The notes under the pieces: model-generated
Database searches by the model: none
What the model was told of the DNA's origin: nothing
Seen by the model: only the letters and a program-made list of their open reading frames with translations
NCBI GenBank assembly: GCA_039881045.1
Contig: JAYWVB010000015.1
Span: 124,001-188,000 of the forward strand
From: Chaetomium olivaceum
Taxonomy: Eukaryota; Ascomycota; Sordariomycetes; Sordariales; Chaetomiaceae
Direction: 5' to 3'
DNA: 64,000 nt
Made by a program: the position numbers and the translations under genes
Shown here: positions 11,326 to 23,531 of the stretch, in pieces
Layout of the letters: every line of letters starts with the position of its first letter
Numbering within the stretch: the first letter of the stretch is position 1

Positions 11326-11921
11326 GGTTAATGAGACAGACGTTTACAGAGGGTGTATTGTTTGTTGGAGCTCACGGCTATGAACTCGGCCATTCCCATG
11401 TCTAATATAAGGACTCAAGCTCCCAGGGTTGGCGGTAGGGTGATGCAGCTCGACTTCTACCCGTAAAGCTTTGACAATAGACTTGCCTACGCAGCAGAAT
11501 TAAACTTATCTTGCGGAGTTCCTCCCAGCGGGAGTCCCCCCCGCAGTGACACTAGCAATCACACCGCCAGCCGAAAACCATTTATGGATTGTAATATTCA
11601 TTACTACAGTAATAATACACACCCCCATCCTCCGGCACAAGTTCCAACCTGTAAGCAAAGTATCTCGAGGATTTAAACTGTTGCAACCTTTCTCCCCAAG
11701 TCTGGAAACCACCCGTGCAGAGGGGGTATATCCCTGTTCCGGATACCGTCGAATTTTTACCTCCCAACCCCAAACACCAAGCCAACAGCAATATCAACGC
11801 CGTAGCCCCAGCCAAATAAGTTCTGTGCCAGCGCTATCCGTTCCGAGTGAGCCAACGAAGCCGATAAGGGAAAGAAAATGAGAAAATTAAACTGAAGACA
11901 GAACTTCAACACCGTGACGTC
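11326..11921. other. Convergent 3' intergenic, nothing seen
   Basis: About 600 bases between the GST stop and the stop codon of the RSC-subunit gene on the other strand. No gene or strong repeat is visible. Confidence 0.5.
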
Positions 11922-14900
11922 TCACAACGCCTCGCGTCTCTTCTCCACCTCCCGCTTCCACTCATCCTTCCATCCCTTCCGCTGGATCAGATCGTCAAAC
12001 CGCTTAGCCTGCTCGTCGGTCATGGCGCCCCTCTCCCGGCACCAGTCTCGGTACCACTCCAGGTTCTTGACGCGCCGCTCCTCCTTGGTCAAGTTCTTGG
12101 CAGCCGCCCTGCCCTCGGCCATCATGCGGTCCCAGTTCTCAATCCCGCCGAGCGACTCGTCGATAACCTTAGTACCGCGATCAATCTCAGCGGCCCAAGC
12201 AACCAAAACCTTCTCGAGCAATTCGGCCTGACTCTTCTCCTCGGCCTCGGCACGCTGCTGCTCCTCGCGCTCGCGGAGAGCGGCGAGCTTCTTGTTGGCC
12301 TCCTGCTCCCGCGCGAGGGCTTCGTCGCGCTCCTTGCGCTTGCGCGCACGTTCGGCGCGCAGCTCGCCGATGGAGGCCAGGTGGCGAACGCTGTGGCCGA
12401 GACCGGCGTGCTGCTCGGCGACGCCGTTGGTCGGGCGGTCGAGTGGCGGCGCCGTGAAGAAGAGGATGCGCCCTTGCTCGTCGCGCTGGAACTGCTCGCG
12501 GACGTCGGCGGGGATGGCGGCGTCGACAGGGTCAGCAAGCGTGTACACCTCAGGGGCGCGCGGGACGTTGTAGACGTGGCCGGGGTTGGCATGCTGCGGG
12601 AGGGTTGCCATGTTGGGGGCGGGAGCCATGGGTTGGCGAGATGGAGTCTGCATGGCTTGAGGTGCGGGATGCACCGGACGGTGATGCTGGTCGAAAGCCG
12701 GCGCGATGTGGGCCGGTGTCTGGTATTGCATCTGCTGTGGAGCCATTTGGGGTTGTCCACCATACTGGGGTGGGTACGCCTGGGGTGGTGGGAAGTGAGG
12801 GCTTGGCTGCATTTGTCCCATGCCAGGATGTTGCGGCACGTGCATGGCCATCTGTGGCTGCGGTTGGAGATGAACTGGTGTCTGGTGAGGAGCAGGCTGT
12901 GGAACCGGTCGCGGTTGGAAGTGCTGCATCTGGAAATGAGATGGTGACGGAGCAGGCGCAGCCACGGCGGCGGTGGCGTGGTGATAGGCCGGTGGCCCTC
13001 CCATGCCGACGTTGGCTTTGATCGGAACTTGGGTGGGCGCAATTGCGAGCGGCACAGGTGCGACAGCCGCCGGCAGTGGGTTGGGCTCAGGAGGAGGTGA
13101 TGCCTTCAATTCGGTCAGCTTATGCATTCCTCGGCGAACTGACGGAGTATCCGGGATGCCAATGGTGGGGGGGGGGGAGAGTTGGGGCTGCGCAAAAACA
13201 AATAAGGAATGCAAGAGTTGAGTTGGAAAGGAGTAAGCCTCCCCAAAGCCACCGGCCGGAAAGCCACATCATGCAAAACAAACAGAAGAGCAAGTGGCGG
13301 ATAACACACACAGACACACAGACTGGGAGGGGCGGTATCTGCGTCTCAAACAACCGCAAACATGCAGGGCCCTCGAAACAATGACGAGGTAAGCAAGAAA
13401 AAGGAGCTACTCACATTCGGGTCTCGAGGACGACGATGCACCGCTCCAATCAGGGGCGGTGCGTTCGGGCTTCTCCAGGTCGGCTTCGGAAGGGCATCGG
13501 TTTCCTTGGCATCGGCCTGCAGCAGATGCTTGATCGGACTCGGGACCTTCCGCAGATTCCGCGGTACGTCGAAGAGGTCCATCTCGTAATCCTTGTCGCG
13601 CACCTCGTCCGGCAAGCAGCTCGTCCAGGTCTTGATCTCATTGAACTTGAACTTCTCCTCGTTGTACCGGGCCTTGCACACATACACGGACTTATCCATC
13701 GGCAGCCCGCGCGGCCGGCCTCTCGGGTAGCGGGTGATAAACATGACGAAGCAGCGGTCCTCGACATCGTCGATGCGGTGGTCGCGATACTGGCCCGTCT
13801 TGACCACCTCGTTTTCGAAGAAGTGCTTGTCAAACCGATGAACTGTCTGCTCGGGGCGGTAGTACCAGCACGCATTCACCCATTTTTGGCCTGCCGCGTC
13901 AGACCAAGTCTTGTAGATCTGAGCGACAATGGGCTTTGATAAATCATTAGGGTTTCGAATATGAACCCAATCCCCTACATAAGGTCAGTTAAACCGGATG
14001 TGTCGCCAAGGGGGCGGGTCAGGGCTGTTGTATACTCACCCACTTTCCAGATCTCTCCGCGGTATTCGATACCGGCCAGGGGCAACCTCCCATCCTCGTC
14101 CCGGAAGTCTTCATCAGGCTTAGCCTTCTCCTCCTCGGCAAGCAGACGAGCCTGGTTGGCCAACTCGACGGCATCTTGGTAGACCTCGCTGCCCTCCTCG
14201 TTGAAGTGCATGGCGTTCTCGAACATGAGCTCGAGGTCCCGAAGAGCCTGGTCAACAGACTGGTACTTTTTGCGCTTGTGCTTCTTCTTGATGGTGTCCA
14301 GTGCAATCGGATTGCGGATGGCTTCGTAGTAGTCCGGCAGTTCAGCCTTGTCAGGGAGTCTCTCAAAGTGGAGGATGCGCAGCTGGCCGCTCTCATTCTT
14401 GAACCGGCGCAAGCCCTTTAGGATCGCCTGGATACGAGCTTCGAGGGGCGTAAAGACCTTGGGTGGTCTGCCGCGCTTCTTTTGCGCGTCATCGCCGTCC
14501 TCCCCGCCTCTCCTAGCCCCTGACTGCCGGCGACGCCTTCCAAAGCGACGGCGGCCGCCTTCGTCATCGGAATCATCGTCCTCGTCATCCTCTTCCTCTT
14601 CCTCGTCGTCCTCCTCTACTTCTTCCTCGTCCTCTTCGGGGGGCGGCGAGTCCTCGAATTCGGGTAAAGGCCCCAGGTCTGGGAGCGTAGCATCTTCGGC
14701 AGTGATGGCGCCCTCCTTGACCATCTCTGCAAGCTTCTCCTTAAAGACTTCCAGCAGGCGGCCAGCATCAGAAAAGATGGGCGCGGAGGGTCTGTTATAA
14801 ACCTGTGCATTGTGGCATATGCGGGTAACATCGTGCACAAACTCGCTGAACCGAGTGTACGTCTTCTTGCCGAGTTTGGCCTACACGCGATCCCAGTCAG

Positions 14901-15533
14901 CCAGCTTGCCCTGGGTATCAATTGACCACGGTCGACTCACCCGAATCGTACTAAAAGCCATTGGCTCTTTGATCACGTCGAAGTAGTCTGGGAGACTGCG
15001 CTTGTTGACAAGACGCTGGAAGCCCGAGGCGATCTCGTGGTCCCTGAGGAGCCAATCAGCATCCCGTCGCATCGCAGAGCGACATGTGAAAGGGGGCCAA
15101 GAACTTACTCTCCGTCGACTTTGATTGTGTAGCGACACAAGTACTCAGACGTGTCTTTGATAAGTTGTAGCAGGTTGCGCCACTCCTCTTCCTGCCGCGT
15201 CTCCTCGTCCATATCATCGGGTTCGCCGTCTGCATCCGCGTCGGCATCCGCATCCGCATCCGCATCCGCATCGTCATCACCATCGGGGTCGCCCTCGGCA
15301 TCAACATCCATCTCCTCGTCTCCCCTGCGGACGGGACTGTCGGCGTCCTCCATCTCGACATCGTCGTCGACGTCGCCCTTGGCCTCAATGGACTCTTGCA
15401 CCTCGATCGCGTCGTTGGCCATGCTGTTTCTCCGTTTTCGAGGAGTCGATCTCGTCGCGGTCGGGGAATTCTGGGAAGACTTCTTAGTAGGCGATATCTC
15501 GCCTCGACTGGGCCGTTCGCGAAGGGTGGGCAT
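11922..15533 (-). CDS. RSC1: RSC chromatin remodelling complex subunit RSC1/RSC2-like
   Basis: Five exons on the minus strand: 15533-15109, 15043-14941, 14880-14040, 13974-13415 and 13187-11922, all joined by GT-AG introns in frame, giving 1064 residues. Domain order is diagnostic. An acidic N terminus has a (DA)n run. Bromodomain 1 lies at about residues 130-225 (DYFDVIKEPMAFSTI ... CHNAQVYN). An acidic tract is followed by the AT-hook KKRGRPPK near residue 310. Bromodomain 2 is at about 330-425 (DYYEAIRNPIALDTI ... ENAMHFNEEGS), and a BAH domain at about 450-575 (YRGEIWKVGDWVHI ... WYYRPEQT). A long Pro/Gln-rich C terminus ends in a charged coiled coil. In yeast, Rsc1/Rsc2 bind acetylated nucleosomes within the RSC ATPase complex; the same role is expected here. 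The gene starts 1.03 kb from the divergent OTU1 gene. Confidence 0.95.
15252..15275. repeat. Hexanucleotide repeat in the RSC subunit gene
   Basis: Four to five tandem copies of a gcatcc/gatgcg hexamer encode an Asp-Ala run in the acidic N terminus of the RSC subunit. The period preserves the frame, so copy-number change would only alter the length of a disordered acidic stretch. Confidence 0.6.
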
Positions 15534-16562
15534 CGCGGCACAGGAGGGTTTCCAAGACTGTTGACACGAAGAGGGGACCTCAACGAACCAACCGAGTCAG
15601 TTGCGACTTGGAAATCTCCACAAGCGAGAGAGACGTGCACACACAGCGATGTTCAGCCGTGTTCAGCGCGATTGGAGAATGGCAGCCACTGGTTTTCGGG
15701 TAACGCGTTAATGCCTCGATAACTGCTTAGCGCCTCCCAGCCTCCCCAGCTGCCGATCCAACCCTGGAAGCTTTACGGTGGTCCAAGCGCCCTCGTTCCA
15801 GGTGGAGATCCATCCAAACACAGGGTGTGAGTTGGCAACCTGAAACCCGGCTCACAGCGCCTTCCAGAAGGGCTCCAGGTGATCACTTTCAACCCCTCCA
15901 TCTTCCAGGTTCAAATACCTATCAAGAGAGTTTTGGACAAACACATAAATCGTTCGACACACTGATAAATCTCTGCTCTCCCTTACACACAAACTCGCCA
16001 AACCTCCAAACCATTCCAACCAACTGCAGCACTCACCAACTATCAAAGTCGTCTTTTAATACGCTTAGTGACGTCGGCTCTGCTGATCAACCCAAACGTG
16101 CAGAATTCCAAATTGGGCAATTCTCGCCCGACCAGCGAGCTCGGCCTGCAGCTTGCAAGTGGACTTTTCTTTTAGTGGCCAGGGGTCGCCTCTTGTCGGA
16201 CAGCTTCTGTGACCTTCCAGCAGTTCGCTTCTTGGCCACAGGTCTGGGCTGGTACGGGTTGTCGCGGGGAGTCGTGGTTAATATTTGAGGTTGGTTGTCC
16301 TTTGTCATACATTGGGTGTTGATCAACCCCACAGCCAGGAAATGTACAAGTAAAAGCACTTTGGCTGATGGTTTGCTAGCTATTGGTTGTCTCTGGCTCT
16401 TTTATCTTTCAACTTCGCACTTTATCACTGCATCTGGGTACATCTACACTCACCTGTACATATTTGCTGTGTTGGCTGCGAAGCACTAAGCAAGGATCAT
16501 ATCATCCCAATCCTCCACCTACACCGTCGGCTTCGTTTTCCTACCCGATTCGGTGAGCCAAG
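15534..16562. promoter_or_regulatory. Shared divergent promoter region, RSC subunit / OTU1
   Basis: This 1.03-kb spacer separates the two divergent starts and must hold both promoters. I see no coding sequence. No specific binding site is claimed. Confidence 0.5.
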
Positions 16563-17664
16563 ATGCTCATCCAGATCAGCCTTCGCTCGCCGAACGGGCA
16601 GTCACGGATCCAAATCGATGATGATGCTACCTTGAGGGAGCTAGTTGAACTCATCAAGTCCAAGACGGAGATTAGCAACTTCACCCTTAAATATGGCTAC
16701 CCCTTGAAGCCTCTCGACATCAGTCCGTCATTGCGGGACGCGAGCATAAAAGACCTGAAGCTCAGGGGTGAGACAATTGTTGTTGCCCCTATCGACACCG
16801 CACCATCAGTGCCTGTATCCACTAAACCCGAGCCGAAACCGTTTACGCCGAAAGGGATAGAGCCGGACGAGACATCACTGGAGTGGCCGGAGAGAGGCGG
16901 GCATATCGGTAAGACGTGTCGTCAATGGGTACGAAAGCTGCAGCTAATGAAGCCATAGTGCTCCGTGTCATGCCAGACGACAACAGCTGCATGTGTAGGT
17001 TACCCTCGCGTACGCAACCCATGGCAGACATTAACACTCTCCGCAGTCACGGCATTTGGCGGCGCAATCGGCCTGGAGAACCCCTCCAAGACGCTCCGAG
17101 AGCAGGTAGCCGACTACATCATCAAGCACCCTACCGAGTACCATGAGGCCATCCTCGGGGAGAAACCCGAACGCTACATCTCTAGAATGCGGCAGATGGA
17201 CACCTGGGGCGGTGCTATCGAACTTTCCATCCTCTCTGACATCTACAACCTCGAAATCAGCTCGGTTGATGTCAAGGTATGCGCCTTTCTCCTTAAGTAT
17301 TCCGGACTCCACGTACTAATACCACCATCAGTCCCTCCGCGTGGACCGCTTCGGCGAAGGCAAAGCCAACCGAGTCATCATCATGTACTCGGGGATCCAC
17401 TACGACAGAATAGCATTCTGCATGGATCTGAGCTACCCGGTCGAGGTGGACGTGACACGGTGGTCGACCGACGACGACGAGGTCCTCGACAAGGCGCGCC
17501 AGCTCGCGCAGCGGCTGCAGAGCATGCACTACTACACCGACACGACGGATTTCGTCATCAAGTGTGGGCTGTGCACCTGGATCGGCCAGGGGACAAAGGA
17601 CGCGGTCAAGCATGAGAGAGAGACGGGGCATAGCCAGTTTGGGGAGATGCAAATCACCGACTGA
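16563..17664 (+). CDS. OTU1: Ubiquitin thioesterase OTU1 (YOD1 family)
   Basis: Four exons, 16563-16908, 16959-16994, 17047-17276 and 17332-17664, give 314 residues. The N terminus (residues 1-85) is a UBX-like ubiquitin fold that binds the Cdc48/p97 ATPase in this family. The OTU domain begins with MPDDNSCM, where Cys is the nucleophile. It continues through FGGAIGL and MDTWGGAIELSILSDIY to IMYSGIHYD, which holds the catalytic His. A C-terminal C2H2 finger (IKCGLCTWIGQG ... HERETGH) completes the family architecture. The product trims ubiquitin chains from Cdc48 clients in ER-associated degradation (established for the family). The exon carrying the nucleophile is only 36 nt. The gene converges on the formamidase gene 343 bp downstream. 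Confidence 0.95.
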
Positions 17665-18007
17665 TTGGGGGATAGGAAGTGTGGTATGATGGGTAATGAT
17701 GGTTGGATGCATAGCGATCGAGACAATCTGATGGCAATCTTTTCAGAAGTTAAACACAAACAGGGGTGGGATGTTGCCATGGCATGAACTTGATGAAACT
17801 TGATATCCCATGTTAACCCATTCCTTTTGTTACAATAGAATCCCCCATATTACCACTACAGTAGATACCCAATACAACACCACCAACACCAAACAGCAAC
17901 ATCGACGAAGACCGGAGAAACTCCACAACCTCCTACACCGCCGCCCATCCTCACTCATATACACAACAACAACAAAACCGCCTCCCAGCGACCCGCCACC
18001 CTCCCTC
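17665..18007. other. Convergent spacer OTU1 / formamidase
   Basis: A C/A-rich spacer of 343 bases between two stop codons. No gene is visible. Confidence 0.5.
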
Positions 18008-19892
18008 TCACCTATACGTTAACCCCCCACCAAAACTAACCTGCCCGTTATCCCCTCCCCCACCCACCCTCACCTCCCCCACCTTCCTGCCCGTCTCAAA
18101 CGCGCACGAACCCATATCCAATGGCCTCGCCACGGCCGACGACGGCGAGATGTCAAAGTCGAAGATGTCCATGGGCAGGCCCAGCGTCGTGCACGCGTTG
18201 GGTATGTCCACGATCCCTGCGACATGCCCCTGCACGGGCGCGCACGACAGGAGCAGGTAGATCTGGTAGTCCGAGTAGCCGAACCGCCGCAGGTACTCGA
18301 TGCAGCGGAGCGTGGTTTGGCGGTAGGCGACGGCTACGTCTAGGTAGTCTGTGGGTTGGGGCGGGGTTGTTAGTCACTCTCGTTGTTGGGTTGTGTTGTC
18401 AAGGGGGTTGGAGAAGGAAACGAAAACATACGCTGCCGTCCGCTCTCGTCCACGCTGAAGCCTTCAAAGTAGATGTACCGCCCCGGTCCGAACTGTGGCT
18501 CGACGGGGCCGGGGATGTAGATGGGGCTCTTGAGGCCGAGGTTGGTCACGCCCTTTTTGATGACGCTGAAGTTGATGGTGATTACGCCGGCCATTTCGAT
18601 GGCGCCGCAGAAGGAGATCTCGCCGTCGCCTTGTGAGAAGTGCAGGTCGCCGACGGAGAACTTGGCGCCGGGGACGTGGACGGGGAGGTAGACTTTTGAG
18701 CCCTGTAGATAAAGTCATGTGTTAAGGAGGCTGAGGGGTTAAGGCGGTGGTGGCAACGGAAACGTACACGTGAGAGGTTTTTGATGTCGCAGTTTCCTGA
18801 AAGGAGGAGGATGCATTAGTATTAAGTTGAAAGAAAAGGGGGCAATGCTACTCACCTCCGTGCTCTGGACGCCCAGGTATAGTTCTCGCGCCTTCGCGGC
18901 CGACCTTTTGCTTCAGGCCATAATTTGCGCTGCCAGCATGAACGCTAAGAGGTTGTGGTCTGCGCAAGTCCAACAATGGAGTCATCAGTTAACGTCTCTG
19001 GCCCCAACAACCGGTGGTATCAGGGAAACCCACGGGAGGGCGACTTCACGGTCTAGCTTGTTGGCCGCAATTAACGCAGCCTCGCGTGTATTCCACCTCT
19101 CGAGCAGCTCGGCTGATGGGGCACATCCAAGAATGCCCGGGTGGATGAGTCCGGCGAACTTGACGTGGGGGATGTGTCTGCTCGTGCAATAGATGCCCTC
19201 AAAGTCCCAAATTGCCTTGGCGCTACAGACAGGTCAGCACACGGATATGACCAACCCTGGAGTAAGAAACATACGCTGAAGGATATATCTCGTCCAAAAA
19301 TCCGCCCTGTACTCGTGGTTAGCACACACACACTCCGGCACCACTGAGGCTACAGTCCGCGGCAAGGGAGAACATACACCATTGCGCCGATCAAATATCC
19401 CCGTAAACCCCCACGGCTGATCTTGAAACGGCTGAACGTCCATAATCTCAACGAGAAGTAGATCTCCCGGTTCCGCATTCTCGACCTCGAATGGCCCTGA
19501 AAGATAGTGGACCCTGGTGAGGTCGACGTTTTTGACGTCGTCGGCTGAGTCGTTGTTCTTAATTTGCCCACCGGTCCTGTTTTTGGTCAGTCAAGCTACC
19601 CAAGATGTCTCTCACCGGGCAGGCATACCAATCGAGGCATTCGATCTTGACTGTCTCGCCGTCCCTGATACTACCCGCGAAGGGGACTGTTTACAGTTAG
19701 TTGCCATATTAACAGTTACCAATGGCTGTATATGATACGCACTGTCAGGGTGCCATCTGTTCTGGTGATTATTAGTCCCCTATTATTATGTCTCACAAAA
19801 GACAAGCCAGCACTTACATGGAGATATGGTTGTTCAGAAGCAGGCCGATCAAAGTCGACCTTGCAAACGGTCCGAATTCCAGTTCTTCCCAT
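18008..19892 (-). CDS. fmdS: Formamidase (acetamidase/formamidase family)
   Basis: I could splice ten exons in frame: 19892-19818, 19761-19743, 19686-19629, 19576-19378, 19306-19275, 19222-19034, 18959-18856, 18796-18768, 18702-18432 and 18348-18008, for 438 residues. The enzyme hydrolyses formamide to formate and ammonia. Family landmarks run in order: NRWHPD near residue 26, ECLDWTGGQIKNNDSADDV near 45, VHYLSGPFEVENAEPGDLL, PWGFTGIFDR, the zinc/active-site region HVKFAGLIHPGILG, RTIPGRPEHGGNCDIKNLS, then LPVHVPGAKFSVGDLHFSQG and EISFCGAIEM. The C terminus has the expected GIVDIPNACTTLGLP. An in-frame TGA at about 19,000 falls inside the intron 19033-18960 (GTGGGT...GCAG) and is not a break. 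Several exons are tiny (19, 29, 32 and 58 nt). The last ~20 residues are a Gly-rich extension beyond the usual end. Confidence 0.93.
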
Positions 19893-20825
19893 TGTGTCTT
19901 GTGTGTGTGTGTAAACAGAACAAGATTCAAGACCGCTACAATACGTCACGTGTATGTATATACAACTTTCAGGTCTAGCCTTCAACCCCAACCTCACAAC
20001 TGGGAACCGCCCTCTTATAAGGACTCGTCATCAACCACGTTCCACCTTCCCACCCGATCCGATAGCCACTCCCAGCACCGACCACACCATACCACACCAG
20101 AGAGTCTAGAAGCCCCCTTCCCTGCAAACCAAAACGCCCCGAGACCAACCGAACGTACCCCGCATCCCCGGCCCGCCGCCGGGAAGGAAGCACAGCATGC
20201 ATTGTTTTGGACACAGTAGCCCAATCGGTCCAAGCCAAGCACGTAATCGACAAGTCAAGAACTCAAGAAGTGCGGCCGGCATTCAAATCAGTTCGGAGAT
20301 GCTGCTGTTGCGCAACCTCCTCAGGGCGTCAGGGGGGGGTTGGATGCCGGCTGGGCTTACACGCATGGAACAAGATCGGTAACGCTTATCACAGGGCCCC
20401 ATTGATAAGACGGAAACAGGGGGGTCTGGTTGGGCTGACGTGCTCCCCCCCACAAAGAGCATCTCCGCTGGGAACAGCGCCCCCTGGGAGCGGGAACTGA
20501 TAAGAACGCCTAGTCATGCATGCTGAGGCCATGCCAGCGGAGATGCATGTTCGTCGGTGGTCATAATTAGAGTTTCTGGCTCTTGCGATCTCCGGGGGAA
20601 ATAAGTCGGAGATGAAGGTTAGGTAACACAAACGGCCGTGTCCGCGGAACGGGCCTTGGAAAGCATCGGGATTAACCGGAGTCCATGTGGTTTCGGGCTT
20701 TCCCAACGTCTTTCTGTCCGGATGCAGAATGTTCTCAAAAGCCACATCTGTATTCGTACGCCACCACGCCTGTTTGACCATGCCATGCCCTCTACACTAC
20801 GTTCCAGTGTTCGACCTTCAACCTT
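19893..20825. other. Spacer upstream of formamidase, downstream of UsgS
   Basis: Contains a (GT)n run at about 19900-19915 directly in the formamidase leader. No gene is seen. Confidence 0.5.
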
Positions 20826-22277
20826 TTACTGCTGAGCGGTAGTAGGGTGCGGATCGACCTCTGCATACGGCGGGGGCTTATCGTGAAGCGCGTCGAGGTT
20901 GGCGAGGGAGAGACTGAGAAACTTCTGCTTGTTCCTCCACTCCGTCTGGCTCTGGGCGAACCCCTCGCTCTGAGCTGGCGGCGGCGGCGGGTCGGACACC
21001 TTGGTGATGAGATACGCGGTACTCTGTTAATAGGATAGTCAGCATAGATGCCCCATCCACACCCGGAGAGAGAAAAAGAAAATAAAGAGAGATAACCCAC
21101 CGCTTCAGCAATGCCATAAATAAGCACCCCCAATAGAGGCACCCGCAACAGTACATAAAACCCGATCCCAAACCCAAACAACAACCCCTCCCGACTCCGG
21201 AACCACTTCCTCTTCTCCTCCGGCGTAAACTTGATCCTCGCAAAATACGGCTCCAACAACTCCCTCATCAACCCTCTCGACGCAAAATAACTCTGCAAAA
21301 ACACCACCAACCACCGCCGCGGCAAGAACACCCCCGCACCAAGAATCACGCTTGCCGGGCCCAGCCCCACCGCCCTATTAAATGTCCAGAAACTCGCCGC
21401 GGGCAGCACCAGCCGGCCAACATACGGGATGTAGGAGGCGGTGAAGACGGCCAGCGAGAGGGCGCTGCGGCGCGCGAAGCGGTACAGGAACAGCGTGACC
21501 GACTCGGCCGCGCTGGTCGAGTGCGTGCGGCCGTCGGTGGCCCGGTAGAGCCGCAGCTGTGGGTAGTACATGGCGCGCAGCTGGGAGGGGTCCGCGTCGT
21601 GCTTGTGCTTTTGCGCGTAGGTCTGGTCGACCCAGCGGAGGGAGGTCATGAAGCTAGGGGGGGATTGGTTAGTAGTGGGGGTAAGGTGAGAATTGAGAAG
21701 GGAAGCGTGGGACGGGGTGTAGTTACAGGTCATCGAGTGTCGGGGTGATGTAGCGCATCAGGCTCATGAAGAAGAGCGGAGCTTGGAGGACGTGTTCTTC
21801 GACGAAGCTGAGGCCGTTGACGAGCGAGTCGTCCCAGGACACTCGGTCGAGGGGGAAGATCAGGGATAGAAACCATAAAAGGAATTTGATGCCAAATATC
21901 TGGACTTGGGCGTCAGTAAAAGGGAAGGGATTCGAGGGGCAGCAAGTTCGGAGGGAGCACAAACAGGGAAGGCAATTAGAAGGCGGATGGCAATGCCCAC
22001 AGCAACGGCAATCGCAGCTTGCTTGTAGTGTTGCGAGGTGAACATTTGGGGATTTTGGAGTGCTCGATGGGCTGCTACTGTGTTAGTGCCAAGATATCGA
22101 AGATAGCCTCCTCTAAGATAACTCGACCCTAAGCCGATGGATGAATTGAATTGGGTTCTCACCGCCGACCAGCGTCAGCTGGATGCCCCGGATGATGGCA
22201 TTGATGTCGAAATGGGACACATCGAACTTCTTTTTCAACTTGTCCTTGTCAAGGGGCAGCCGCTGATCGGCCGACAT
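20826..22277 (-). CDS. usgS: UsgS-like multi-pass transmembrane protein
   Basis: Five exons, 22277-22163, 22071-21965, 21899-21727, 21653-21101 and 21023-20826, give 381 residues. The protein matches the fungal UsgS family through VGAHRALQNPQMFTSQHYKQ, then IFGIKFLLWFLSLI, VSWDDSLVNGLSFVEEHVLQ, RYITPTLDDLFMTSLRWVDQ and LRAMYYPQLRLY. Several hydrophobic segments are visible: about residues 50-65, 75-90, 105-120, 195-215 and 260-290. The C terminus is soluble and Pro-rich (STAYLITKVSDPPPPP). The biochemical function of the family is not known to me; localisation in an internal membrane is an inference. The start at 22277 was chosen because the in-frame upstream codons (to 22469) look like leader. 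The acceptor of exon 2 could alternatively be 3 or 6 bases upstream. Confidence 0.88.
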
Positions 22278-23531
22278 TTTGTTTATGTCGACGGTTGTAT
22301 CGAGAATATGGTCGGTTAGGTGGTGCTCGGATGCTTGGGGGCTCGAGAGCTTCGAATTGCGAGCTTGGGTGGAATCTCGGGTCTGACAATCAACCGATGA
22401 TGTCAATGCCATCCTGTCGCTGGCGCTAGCCCAAAGAATAGCAAGTGGCCTTGGCATAACTAGATCCACCTGAAGGAACTGTTTGTTGAGACGGGATTGT
22501 TTGCGGCTGGTCTCAGGTTACGAAGAAGTGTTAGGTTTAAGTTCCCTATGGAATACCTTATACTAACACGATTACATCTAATGACTTGTCCCATGAGCTG
22601 ATACAAGATGCTACATATTGCCATAATTTGAGCCTTTGTTCATCCTCTTCTCTTAACTACCTCGCAACGTCAGGTCGGGCGTCAACAAATTCGTCCTAAC
22701 CAACAAACGCAAGGATAGACATGGAGATGCCTGCAGAGACAGCCGGTAGCCACGCGGCAGCCAAGGGGCCTCGATGAAATCCCGCTCGTGCATCGCAGAG
22801 CGCACGCATCGAATTAATGACCTGCATCCCCAACGACATATCCAAAGCTGAAAAATAAAACGGATATCGACATCTTTACTTTACACGCATGCGCATGTAT
22901 CCGGAAAATTGGCCATGGCAAACGGCAGGGAAGAGCAGCAACGAAAGATGAATGGTCTCTGCCCTGAACATGGTCTCGTGCCCAGGCACTCCAGGGAGAA
23001 TGAGCGCCAATGGAACCACAGAGAGACTGTTCGCAGATCACGGTGGGGCATTCCTACCCGCTGGAAGTGGGATGCGCGTTGTGCAGCAAGACTCAAGAGC
23101 GAGGGCCACTTCGCGAACAGGGTCGAGGATTTCAGCTTAAACTTTCAACTTGACTTGAACTTGAACTTGCATTTGGTTCATCTCATTGCATTCGACACAG
23201 GACATCTCACCAACCTCGTCGCAAACCACTTGATTCTTTCTGAAACACTGCGAGAATTTCTCTTGAATCCCTTCCTTCCGGGAAACTCAGATTGCACTGT
23301 CCCGATCTGGCGCATTTGGCCCGTGAATCTGCTGATCGACTGGCGCGCATCGTGCCAGTCTGAGACGGACGGCCCAGACACCGGCCGGCCAAACCTGCCG
23401 AACCGCACCGTTGCAGCCGCCTTTGTCCCCGATCCTGCCCCTCCGCGGATCACTTTGTCGACCTTCCCCGCGATCGTTCCTCTCTCTCCATCAGCAATGA
23501 TTCACCACAACCTGAAATAAATCCTACAAAA
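22278..23531. promoter_or_regulatory. Divergent promoter region UsgS / Inp1
   Basis: A 1.25-kb spacer between two divergent starts. A plus-strand open frame at 22909-23520 ends just before the Inp1 start; it has no family features and includes a short cttgaactt repeat (about 23147-23168), so I read it as leader sequence. Confidence 0.5.

Noticed and set aside
12122..13042. A 306-codon frame within the RSC subunit gene
   Set aside because: It is a Ser/Arg-rich shadow of the Pro/Gln-rich last exon in another frame of the same strand.
18990..19033. Possible nonsense mutation in the formamidase gene
   Set aside because: The stop lies in an intron with a GTGGGT donor, CTGAT branch site and GCAG acceptor that joins conserved sequence in frame.
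22909..23520. A 203-codon plus-strand open frame upstream of Inp1
   Set aside because: It has no family features, ends 11 bases before the Inp1 start and contains a short tandem repeat; best read as promoter and leader.
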